Origin: Diadema setosum
Lineage: Eukaryota; Echinodermata; Echinoidea; Diadematoida; Diadematidae
NCBI RefSeq assembly: GCF_964275005.1
Contig: NC_092706.1
Coordinates: 3,291,113-3,355,112 of the forward strand
Reading direction: 5' to 3'
DNA length: 64,000 nucleotides
Shown: piece by piece, positions 48,247-56,936 of the stretch
Numbering within the stretch: position 1 is the first letter of the stretch
Layout: every line of letters begins with the position of its first letter
The notes under the pieces: generated by a model
Database searches by the model: none
The model's input: the letters and a program-made list of their open reading frames with translations, nothing else
Told to the model about the DNA's origin: nothing
Program-made: the position numbers and the translations under genes

Positions 48247-50448
48247 CACTAGTACTACTACTGCTACTTACTTCTACCTCTACTGTTGGAAACTGCTGGT
48301 GTTTTGTCAATTTTGTTTTATTTTCAAAACGTAACAAATCCTCACAAATTCCTTTCCCCCAATTCTTCTTCTTCTTGTTGTTTTAAATAGATATGAACTA
48401 CAGTGTTATGAATGAAATTGTATCAAGCTAAAAGTAAGTTTGCAGAGTGGCTGGAAAATTTGGTAAGCAGTGCGAATTATGATCTCCTGAGCCGGTAGAT
48501 ACCAACTTGGCGTCATTTAGCCATCTTTTGTTTGTTTGTTTGTTTGTTTGTTTGTTTGTCACATCGTCTCCAGTTGCCGAAACCTAATTGTTAGAGAGAT
48601 CGTAGGCCTATGGGTTGATGAAGGTGATGTTCATTCGCAGATGCAGGAGTACACTTACCATCATCTTCATCATCAGCGTCTGTCACTGCAACCAGTTCGT
48701 CCAGTTCCATCTCGAGTTCCCTGCTATCGGATGGCGTCGTTGCCACGGCGAGGTCGTTGTCCGTACTCATAGTCGAGACTCTTTCCTGCCCTTCGTCTCC
48801 AGATCTGGCTAAGTCTCTCAGTTCACTCGCCAGGGGGTCCAAGCCGAGCTCGACGTCGGTTTGGTACTCCGTGACTACTTCGGTGATAAGAAGACTCGCT
48901 TGATCAATCTCCACCGTACTGGCATCCAGGGGAAGATCAAAGCGCTCTCTTTGTTGACTTTGTGCATTCATCGACAAGGGGATTCCAGTGGCTGGTGTGC
49001 CCTCTTCAGTCATCTGGGTTCCTGTACCAAGAGGTTGCTCCAACTTAGAGGGGTCATCATCATCATCCACGTCCTCAGGGATGACGTCATAGATGATTTC
49101 GGTTACCATTGTCACGTCTGTGATGAGGTCATAGTCGCCATCGATGATGTCGGTGGCAAGATTTTTATCGGTTCCCACCAAAGGGAGTTCCCCTTCCTGC
49201 CGAGTCTCGCTCCCGGGACTCTGGCCAGGCGTCTCTCTAGGATCGTCCTCTGATATATCTGCCTCTGTGGTGCCTGATTTAAGGTGTGTGGATTTATCTG
49301 GGACGTCGGTGTAGGGCCCTTCCGTGACCTGCACAATATCGGTGACGACTTCGGTTAAGATCTCATCGACAATCTCCTGATTCATCAGCCCGTCAACCAC
49401 TTCGTCACTGGCAGTGGGTACATCAGCAGGACTATGTTTAGCATCGGAGATGAGGGTTTTGTCTTTAGGTGCATACTTGCTGGTGTCATTTAATTTATCT
49501 ACCAGCACTTTTAGTTCATCGACGAGTTCGTCGATACCGTCGACGTCTACCCCTTGTATTACATCAGGCATCGACGTCGGAATTACTTTATCGATTTCAT
49601 CGAAGTTCAGGATATCCTTTTCATCGTCGGCGTCATTGTTGTCTCCAAACTCCATCAAATCGTCCACCACGCTATCTACTGAATCATCCTTCACAGTTTC
49701 GACAAGTTGGTCGCGAAGTTCGTCCACGAGATCATCGCCTACAATATCATCATCTGTATCTGTTTTTCCTGCTATGGCGTCATCGATTATAGCCTTTAGA
49801 GCCTCGAGTTCTTCTACAAATCCATCTGGGGGAAAAATAAACCAATTAGAGAAGAGCTAGATTTTTTTCTTCACTTATGTAACATTTTCGCAATTGTAGA
49901 CTTGAAGAACCGTGTATGATATCTTTTTATTTGATAATGTCCCAACATGGAGATGAAAGTTGGGAATTGATAACAAACTTTAAATTTTCAATATAATGAG
50001 CATTGCGAGGCGATGACAACATCACCTCATCTTCAATATTTGCATACGTGATTAAAAACGAAATGAAAGTCTTAAAAAGTACAGGAAACTTTAAACTTCC
50101 ATTTCAGTCTATATTTCAGGACTAATTTTGATACGGCCTGTATCGTCATATTTATTTGAATGTAATCTATCACGTAAACGAATTAAGTCATCCAGAACAT
50201 GGAGTGGCAGGTCACTTTGAACGGACGAGATAAACATTAGATTTGTTATGTCATTGTTTTTTTGTTTTTTTTATGTCTTGTAGTGTTTGTTTGCTTGGAG
50301 AAGGGGTGCAAGGAACCAACCTTTACCGTGAAGAGTATGCATGACGTCGCTTACCTCTGCTTTCACGTACAGGACTGGGCGAAGTTAGCGTTGTCACGGC
50401 AACCAACTGCACCACCCCAAGAACCAGGATCGCTCTCGGTAAGCCCAT
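41106..50448 (-). CDS. Secreted/membrane protein: signal peptide, acidic region, LDLa repeats (3' end missing)
   Basis: Nine exons on the - strand join without stops: 50448-50355, 49825-48659, 47115-47017, 46294-46172, 45412-45290, 44201-44099, 42997-42873, 42105-41977 and 41176-41106. They give 678 codons. All junctions are phase 1 except the 6/7 junction (phase 2) and the last donor (phase 0). Residues 1-23 are a signal peptide (MGLPRAILVLGVVQLVAVTT). Residues 32-420 are Asp/Glu/Val/Thr-rich with no cysteine. Residues 421-453 are a Pro/Thr linker. Residues 454-655 hold five LDL-receptor class A repeats with C-D-x(4)-D-C-x-(D/N/S)-x-x-D-E calcium-cage motifs, and a sixth begins at 656. LDLa repeats bind calcium and protein or lipid ligands outside the cell. 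I do not recognise the whole protein. Large microsatellites lie in the introns. The 3' end, and any membrane anchor, was not found. Confidence 0.8.
41736..41925. repeat. (ATT)n microsatellite
   Basis: About 190 bases of ATT/TTA triplets with a few interruptions. It lies between exons 8 and 9 of the LDLa gene. Confidence 0.97.
41977..42105 (-). CDS. LDLa gene exon 8: LDLa repeat 5
   Basis: 129 bases, phase 1-1. CEAFGMFACDGICMIKSALC, then DETPDCRSGIDERGC. Six cysteines. Acceptor CTTCGGTGCAG, donor CAG/GTATGC. Confidence 0.85.
42236..42618. repeat. TTCGTTATTCCGAAGG repeat block plus 37-bp foldback
   Basis: TTCGTTATTCCGAAG recurs about four times on the + strand and several times reversed (CTTCGGAATAACGAA), so 42240-42510 can fold on itself. 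Next to it, 42517-42554 and 42581-42618 are reverse complements (GAACATATTCAAAATACTG with CAGTATTTTGAATATGTTC). Probably a foldback or rolling-circle element end; no coding. Confidence 0.7.
42873..42997 (-). CDS. LDLa gene exon 7: LDLa repeat 4
   Basis: 125 bases, phase 2 in, phase 1 out, complementing exon 6. CPDGFSKCADGLQCVKNELF, then CNAFTNCRDGSDEGNHC. Six cysteines. Confidence 0.9.
43083..43480. repeat. (CTA)n microsatellite, about 400 bases
   Basis: CTA triplets with scattered CTG/TTA interruptions, in the intron between LDLa exons 6 and 7. It produces a false poly-Ser frame on the - strand. Confidence 0.97.
44099..44201 (-). CDS. LDLa gene exon 6: LDLa repeat 3, atypical
   Basis: 103 bases, phase 1 in, phase 2 out. 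CIGSYGDRKYLEIEDFCDGV, then RDCDDNSDETSE; the closing C comes from exon 7. Only four cysteines: the second and third of the usual six are absent, while the calcium cage is kept. Acceptor TTTTGTGACAG, donor GAG/GTGAGG. Confidence 0.8.
44621..44727. repeat. 17-bp inverted repeat, 73-base spacer
   Basis: AGCCTTTTGACAAGGCC (44621-44637) and its exact reverse complement (44711-44727). It lies in the intron between LDLa exons 5 and 6. A short MITE or hairpin; no clear target duplication. Confidence 0.75.
45151..45184. repeat. (AC)n microsatellite
   Basis: About 17 AC dinucleotides, downstream of LDLa exon 5. Confidence 0.95.
45290..45412 (-). CDS. LDLa gene exon 5: LDLa repeat 2
   Basis: 123 bases, phase 1-1. 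CPAGFIKCGRSSQCIRDTDL, then CDGIFHCYNGADEKNC. Six cysteines. Acceptor GACGTACAG, donor T/GTAAGT. Confidence 0.9.
46172..46294 (-). CDS. LDLa gene exon 4: LDLa repeat 1
   Basis: 123 bases, phase 1-1. CSGGRYACADGSQCVLPDTV, then CDTMFDCPDGSDESQDIC. Six cysteines and the acidic calcium cage intact. Donor A/GTGAGT. Confidence 0.9.
46532..46556 (-). repeat. C(12)A(13) homopolymer junction
   Basis: T(13)G(12) on the - strand. Followed near 46664 by a short (ATT)n tract. Confidence 0.9.
47017..47115 (-). CDS. LDLa gene exon 3: Pro/Thr linker
   Basis: Acceptor CTCCTTGCGTAG at 47116, donor CAG/GTAAAA at 47016. 33 codons (PTFVFSTPYPTILGSTEIAE, then VGPDMQTAKPSP), phase 1-1. No domain. Confidence 0.65.
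47233..47511 (-). CDS. Unrecognised ORF in LDLa gene intron
   Basis: About 92 open codons inside the intron between exons 2 and 3, same strand as the host gene. The composition is protein-like: HHRYVGYLPQL near the start and KVDYHTPTTFHPMLQKDIQR, YFERGPNPFKEQYNKL at the end. The YVGYLPQL stretch faintly recalls the GY-x-G-x-x-PQL motif of FAM166/CIMIP2 ciliary microtubule inner proteins, but that is a weak impression. The reading frame has no in-frame ATG near its start and no clear acceptor. A nested gene's last exon, a processed pseudogene fragment or chance are all possible. It does not fit the host gene, because it ends in a stop. Confidence 0.2.
   Translation of the reverse strand: MHHRYVGYLPQLCSDGGEQDARYRESHPLNFKHTSSDFKIYVITTDENHVAVPVKTKVDYHTPTTFHPMLQKDIQRYFERGPNPFKEQYNKL
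47690..48260. repeat. Low-complexity cluster: TATTTTAATACT, (CTA)n, (AAAC)n
   Basis: ATTTTAATACTT direct repeats (47725-47775), (CTA)n (47797-47820 and 48204-48246), and (AAAC)n (48068-48105). Intron of the LDLa gene. The false poly-Thr/poly-Leu frames here are repeat translations. Confidence 0.9.
48527..48559. repeat. (TTTG)n microsatellite
   Basis: About eight TTTG units, the reverse-orientation counterpart of the (AAAC)n at 48068. Confidence 0.95.
48659..49825 (-). CDS. LDLa gene exon 2: acidic cysteine-free region (389 codons)
   Basis: Acceptor TTTCCCCCAG at 49826, donor GATG/GTAAGT at 48658. One uninterrupted 1167-base exon, phase 1-1. Very rich in Asp, Glu, Val, Thr and Ser. Related segments recur: DEILTEVVTDIVQV, DLITDVTMVTEIIYDV and SLLITEVVTEYQTDVEL. 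A DDDDD run sits between them. Low predicted order, possibly calcium-binding or heavily O-glycosylated by composition; function unknown. Confidence 0.85.
50355..50448 (-). CDS. LDLa gene exon 1: signal peptide
   Basis: ATG at 50448-50446. Encodes MGLPRAILVLGVVQLVAVTT, then LTSPSPVRESR, a basic start followed by a hydrophobic core and a small/polar region typical of a signal peptide. The donor GAG/GTAAGC leaves one base (phase 1). Alternative upstream start not seen. Confidence 0.8.
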
Positions 50449-52186
50449 TGCTACAGTTCTGCATAGCAACGAGAGAGAAGCTCAAAATGTTAACATTTTG
50501 ATGGCACCATACAAAGAGTAACATGATTATAATGGGAAAAAAAAAGAATTTCAGTCAGAACATCAACTGACAGTATTGTCATAATCATTATCTAATGATA
50601 TCATATTGCTGATTATCATCAATATCATAAAATCTATCATTTCACTCTGAAATTCAAGACAGATGATTAATAAACATACATGAATGAATAATTTACTTGT
50701 CCTATTCACGCGTTCCAGTGACGGATGCACCGGATTGATGTGCATGCCAAGTTTTAAAAGGGAAAAAGCTTAAAATCGAGAGGTGCAAATGATCCGCAGA
50801 GCTTTCTTCCCTAACACCGATTATAGGATTATAGCACTTAAAAAAATGTCCGATTAAAACAGTTTACAGTGGGTGATAAGACATTCTTCATATAATTAAT
50901 CTTTAACCATAAATCCGGCCTATTTACCCGACATAATAATCAGTGACAAGCTAGTATAAATCATGTATGTGATATCATAATATAGGGCCTATACGCATAA
51001 TCATTAACCCCATAGCATGCACTGTGTTCCAAAGAAGACTACTAAAATCACAAAATACTTCTGTCAAGTCCAAGGTCAAGATAAAACTTTTTCTCGCCAC
51101 CTCAACATAATCAATAGCACATGATATACACGATGTACATGATGTAAATAAAAGGAAAGAGATGCTAACATTACTAATAAATCACAAATTACATTATACT
51201 TTTGACGAGAATTAAAGAAGTGAAAAAGTAATTTGAGTAATTAATAATTCTGAGATGGAGATGGAAGGGGCACATTACTGAGTATGTAACAAGTAGACTT
51301 ATGGGTGCTATAATCTAGTTATAAAGATATACATAAAAAAACCAAGTTCAGTTCATATTGCCTATAATCGGCAAATTAAACATATACTCACAAATATATA
51401 ATATCGTTTGGGGGAGTTGATAAAACTTGATAAAATGTATAAAGTGTCCTATCTACAGATATAAGCGCAAGGACAAAATGGCAGAAAATGCTGTGAAGTT
51501 TTTTGTCAGTGCGGGGTACCTATCTTAATCAAAGATGGCACCCTTTCATCTAATATCATCCTAGTTGGTTGATCCTACAGGGTCTCTAAGCTATATATGC
51601 TGTACCACAGGGACTTTTACAGGCATTGTTCATTGCGAATAGCAAATTCTACGACTTAACAATAGGTATCGATCAGAGGTATCGATCGCAACGTTTCCGT
51701 GTGGTAAGACAAGATGTAACTAAAGATGCAGGAATTTCGTGCGTCATAATGTATAAAGGAAACAACAGCACATCCCTCTTGAAGATATTGGAATTGTTTG
51801 TTAAATCATTATTGGCTATGAAAAAGATATTTCTCTTCTTTCACCTATTTTTATGTCTTTAGCATTTGCCACCCTACATCACAAAACCCCAAAGCAACAC
51901 TAAAATACAATTCCCATTAATGTCAAATACTGAAAAAGTTCTAAAATGATATGTAACTCATCGCTATAGGATGTTTCTAACCCATCAAAACGAAGGACTG
52001 AAAAAAAGATGTATGCATGCTATCTTTGATAAAAACGTCTGGGATATTAAGTATAATTTATATTCAAATGCACTTACTGTATACTTTATTTTGTGTAGAA
52101 CAAGAATGGCATTGGAATCTTCATGGTAATTCAGGATTATTAGCTTAAACCCTTAACAATGCACGCTCATTCATGTAACATATTGG
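50449..52186. other. Upstream of LDLa gene, nothing recognised
   Basis: AT-rich DNA that should hold the promoter of the LDLa gene. I see no CpG-rich block or clear TATA box that I could tie to a start. Confidence 0.4.
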
Positions 52187-52396
52187 GTTACATGACATTT
52201 GCTCCTGCGACAATATATTGCTCTCATAAGTCTGCACGCTAAGCCAAACATAGATTGTACTCACAAACATAACCCTATAACACTAATCCTCACATCAAAC
52301 TAAAACTAAAACCCTATCACAACCCTAGCCCTAAGTCCTTGGAGGAAACAAGATCGGAGTACTGAATTGTGGTAGAAGCAAAATGTCGTGTCACCA
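52187..52396. mobile_element. MITE with telomere-like interior, copy 2
   Basis: Left TTACATGACATTTGCTCCTG, right AAAATGTCGTGTCACC (inverted). The interior reads ATAACCCTATAACACTAATC and ACAACCCTAGCCCTAAG. Same family as 16045-16251 and 56743-56936. Confidence 0.7.
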
Positions 52397-52599
52397 ATAT
52401 ACTGATTCATGACTATATCATGTATATGATATATCATATAAAATATGTGTATGATATAATTGCTGGCAAATTAACCAGCCTGCTGGATGATTTTAAAGTA
52501 CACTGTATTTCCATAGGTTTTCATGCAGACAATCATAAAATTTGTGTGTTGGTAACTGGGGAAAATCAAATTAAGACGAAATAAAGAATGAGTTCGACA

Positions 52600-52675
52600 A
52601 CAACAACAACAACAACAACAGCTACAAGAACAAGAACAAGAAGAAGAAGAAGAACAACAACAAAATAATGTAAAG
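52600..52675. repeat. (AAC)n / (AAG)n microsatellite
   Basis: ACAACAACA... changing to AAGAAC and AAGAAGAAG. Confidence 0.9.
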
Positions 52676-52911
52676 TGTTATAGGCCAAAGATAAAAAACA
52701 AAATGGTAACTTTGGCAGAAAATAACCAATACACCAAAACAGCCAAAGACCCCAAAATACATATTCATCAATTACTTTGTGCTACTTTTTTAAATAAGTT
52801 TTTGATGAACTGTCAAATTTTTTATGTAAAAGAAAATGTCCATCATTCATGTTTGCCTGTGTAGTTTTGACGCGACCAAAGTTACACCAAGGAGTTGTCA
52901 CTCAAATTTGA

Positions 52912-53135
52912 AGGGATGGTATGGTTTGGTTGAGATGGGGATTCAGTTTTTAACTTTTTTTTGGGGGGGGGGGGGAGATAATAGAAATCACTTACATGAA
53001 ATGTAAAAGAACATACAATTTTAAGAGGAATTTGATAGTTTCTTTGATGAAAATCGGTTGTTGAAATGGCTGATACATTCGAAAACAAAGTAAAACAAAG
53101 TGGTCCTTATAATAGTAATAAAAGATGGGACCCTC
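52912..53135. mobile_element. TTAA foldback element, copy 7 (left half only)
   Basis: AGGGATGGTATGGTTTGGTT at the left, then the family interior up to AAAGATGGGACCC. The right half is missing. A T(8)G(13) run (52955-52975) sits within it, exactly where other copies read TTTTTGCGAGATA. Confidence 0.7.
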
Positions 53136-53149
53136 TGTGGTGTGGCAAC

Positions 53150-54540
53150 TTGAAATACAGTGAGTATATGGTAACCTTCAGGAAATCAAGAATCGTATGG
53201 CGCAGGAACTGACACTTACCTTTCAGAGCTCAAATCAGAAGAAAGAGATGATGTCTTAGTCCAAATAATTCATTCCATGTTTTGAAGTCTATCCCAGTAA
53301 GTTTTCTTTTTTTTTTCGTTTTCTCTCCCTCCTAAAGAAGTCTACTCTGGTAGTTTAGCTCCTCATCTCAGTAGCCCTGCCGCGGAAACGCAGATGGCGG
53401 AGGTGCATCACCATTGGTGGACCAAGAGAGAAAAAGGTCCAGACAAACGTCCCCCTCCTCTCATCAGTAAAAGCTTGACAAGGACGCGGGAGGGAGCGAC
53501 TTGCCACTTCTCGATAGCTAAAGCCGTTTCGCGGTCGGACCAAAAGGGAGAAAGGGGATGGGGGGGGGGGGGGGGAGGTTAGATGATGGGGTTTGGAGAT
53601 GCTAGCTGATACCTCTGTTTTTACTTCCGTAATTATCTTCATGTGTGACGACGACACGTATGTGTTTTTCTTTTTTCCTCCGCAAAAAGTATAGTTGAAG
53701 AGCGATTATTCGTGAAGGATAAAGAGCAGAACAAAACTTTCATGAAATGTACTCTTCTCATCCCCCTGCTCTCAAAAATCTCCTGCTACGCCTCCCTCGT
53801 CGGAGACGAGCTCTCTATATTTGACGCTGCAGCGGACGGCTTTGTCCGGAACATTTTCCTAGATGTATAACGGGACATATTATCTCAAGGACTGTGGACC
53901 TTTTCTCTGATCGATAATATTGACAAGGATTGACACAAAGAGCTGAGTGCCAAGGGAGACGAAAGGGGTGCAAGGGATCGATATGTCCAAAAAAAAAAAA
54001 GGGGGGGGGAAGGGTATTCCACCATCAGCGGTGGCAAATGCGCGCAAGCCCAGAAAAAAAACAACAGAGCAACTGGGTAGGTATAATTTAATAATGTTAT
54101 TTAGGCATTACGAAAACAGTAGATCCCAGCTCAACTTTCCATCAGACAGATCGCATTCAGAACAGTGAAAACAAATCGATTGCTTTGAAAGTTTAAGTAG
54201 GTTAAGAGCAATTAATGACACATTTGGAGGTATAACACATGCACACACGGAATAGATGATTCTGGCAAGCTTAGTTTCTCAGTCAACAAGGTCATAGACA
54301 CTTATAGATGCAAGTCAACATGTATTATAAGTATAATTGCCTTTATTAAATCTTAGCTGTATTTTTCGGTTAGAATGTCATTTACTTCCTCGTCATCTGT
54401 TATAATATTTCTACACCAGAGAAGCTGCCGTTGCCACTCGTGTACTACAGGAGAGCTGTCTTTGGGCATACCCCCCCCCCCCCGAATGTTTTCATTGTTC
54501 CACCCAAGAGCAATGTATGCCTAGAGTGCCAGCATACAAA
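53150..54540. other. No gene recognised; A/G and C homopolymers
   Basis: GC-richer patches at 53380-53530 and 53760-53850 without supported exons. A(12)G(9) at 53989-54009, G run at 53560-53575, C run at 54471-54483. Confidence 0.35.
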
Positions 54541-54544
54541 TTAA

Positions 54545-54884
54545 AGGGATGGTACAGTATTGGTGGAGATGAAAATTGGGCTTTTAACTTTTTGTGAGAT
54601 ACCAAGAAAACACTTATGAAATAGTACAGAGCATACCATTTTAAGAAGAATTCAAAATATATATTTAATGAAAATCGGGTTTGGAATGACTGAAACATCC
54701 AAAAACAAACTTTATTAGAATCGCTCTTTTTTGATATCTCAGCCCTTCCAAAACCAATTTTCATCAAATAAACGTTGAATTCCTCATAGAATTACATGTT
54801 CTTTCATAAGAGGTTTATCATTATCTCACCAAAAAAAATGTTAGAAACCTGAAATTAGGTCTCAACCAAAACTGTACGATACAT
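54545..54884. mobile_element. TTAA foldback element, copy 8
   Basis: 340 bp between TTAA at 54541-54544 and 54885-54888: AGGGATGGTACAGTATTGGT at the left, AACTGTACGATACAT at the right. Slightly shortened in the middle. Confidence 0.8.
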
Positions 54885-54888
54885 TTAA

Positions 54889-56742
54889 CTTTGTGTATTT
54901 GTTTGTAGCTTTACGTTCGTGATGACTAATCACCAAATGATGCTGACTGGCTTTGATTTGGGGATTCTACCGAGCTTTTTAGGTTTTTGCCTCCAAAACA
55001 ATTCATTGTATCATTTTTGCCCATTCAAGAAGACCTGTTTTAATATGTATCGTTTATATTATGCTTGAATGTCTGTTTATGCTGTTTCATTTGAATATCA
55101 TTTACAATTATGATGAAAAAAAAAATGACCAAATGAAATAAAGTCAAATAATATTGAATATACATGATAATGAGATGGTACTATTCACCCACGTGTTAAC
55201 TAAGGTGTTCATATTACTCTCTCAGAAAAGACGGTCCTGGCATTGATGATGACGCCGTTATTGTCATAGATACACCTGAATAATGATTGACATGGTGGGT
55301 AGGAACATCCGGTCCAAGATCATCCGCACTGTGGCAGGACTTGGGCTCGGGATATCTCTTTGAGAGTCAGAAGTCTACTCCATTTTGCCCCGCTACTATT
55401 TTGTGTGTGTTTTGTTTCTTAATTTCTTTTTATTTTGTAATCTATTCAGTGCAATTTCGGAGTGATTTGATACAGAATAAAAATATCAAGCACTCGTTCT
55501 TCAGTTCTATAATTTTGGTAGAAAACACACGATCATGTAATGTTTCAAGGGAACTTTCAAAAATATGAATGTTGGTACTTTGATATGTTGTGTGAGTTTT
55601 GTGTTTAGGTGGACATTATGTAGGCTGGAATATGTTTTTGGACAAGAGTTCTTGAATTCCGAAGCATGACGTGGAATTTCATGAGACAGACAAAAAGAAA
55701 GAGAAAAAAAAATTGCCTTTGGACAACAGATCGCGCTTTTCTTATCGTTCTGAGAGAAAGCGCCTGAGAAGGAGATAATGACAAATTTTCGTTGACTCGC
55801 ATATGGAATTCCATACTCTATCATGGTTTACATACATTGTTACGTCATTGCACCTCACATAACCCATTTTCTTGTCATGAATTGAAAATAATTTCTATCG
55901 TATGTTTGTTCATTCAAAGCTGAATGATATTGAAATCACCAAAATTAGGGCCTTTCTTGGTTTAAAAAAAGATAAACTGTATATAATATCAGAATTGTGA
56001 TAAATGTGGCTCTTACTTCCTTTATTTATATGGATGCTTTTGGAAATCCTTAATTTGAGAAAATAACCGACTCTGAGGTTGATTATTGCAAGACAAAAAG
56101 TTTATGTAAATCTGCAGTATGTTGCACATGTACTATGTCATGTCTTAATTTTCATCACTGGGTGACAGCACGCAGGGCTAAAATCTCTGGCCATGAAAAC
56201 ATAGCGTTGTTGGACAAGCTATCTTGCTCATGCGCCGCCGTCAAAGCAGGGACAAGTCAAGTGCACGGGCAAGTTGATTACTTGTAATCGTTGCCCAAGG
56301 GTCTCGAAAGAGTTAAATCCCAACGCCCTCTCTTGGCGAGATGGTGTCAACGTCTCCCCTCACAGCGAATTTGCTACCCCTCCCTCAGCGAGCGAAGTCG
56401 CGCGTCGGGGATTGTGTCTGCGGCTGAACTTGACCTCGTGAGTCACCTGTTGCTCATGACATCGCCATCTGTCAATTAATGTCCGGACACCCGACTGAGT
56501 TGCTGCAAAGCCATATAATACACTATACCATAATATGCAATCTGTCATTTATGCCACTCTCTATCGCTGCGACCAATGGCAGTCCCCCCCCCCCTTCTTT
56601 GTCACAAAGAGATGAAAGAGTATGCAGTCAGTTGTACTCAAGACACATGGCCACATACCTACACACTCTCACACACAGATATGTTTATGATACTAGTATC
56701 TATTATGTTTGTATCTGTGTGTGTCAATGTATGTATACATCA
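54889..56742. other. No gene recognised
   Basis: AT-rich with a GC-richer patch at 56150-56480. The 62-codon ORFs there on both strands have no recognisable domain. C run at about 56584. Confidence 0.35.
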
Positions 56743-56936
56743 GGGTTCCATGACATTCTTGCTCCTTCGACAATTATTCTCCCACGAAATAAATTCTACC
56801 AACAAAAACGTAACCCTGACACTTATCCCAATCCACACAACTAGAACTAAAACCCTATCACAACCCTTACCCTAACCCTAAGTCCTTAAAAAAATAAGAT
56901 AGGAGCAAATGTCGCAGGAGCGAATGTCGTGTCACC
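56743..56936. mobile_element. MITE with telomere-like interior, copy 3
   Basis: Left TTCCATGACATTCTTGCTCC, right GGAGCGAATGTCGTGTCACC (inverted). The interior reads ACAACCCTTACCCTAACCCT. Best-preserved right end of the three copies. Confidence 0.75.

Noticed and set aside
47930-48386. Poly-Thr and poly-Leu ORFs of 110-134 codons
   Set aside because: They cover (AAAC)n and (CTA)n repeats and have no non-repetitive protein-like part.
49414-49860. 148-codon Ser-rich + strand ORF
   Set aside because: It is the antisense shadow of the acidic exon: GAT/GAA codons read as Ser/Ile on the other strand.
56840-56885. Telomere or subtelomere
   Set aside because: The CCCTAA words are few and degenerate and lie inside a MITE with copies elsewhere in the window.
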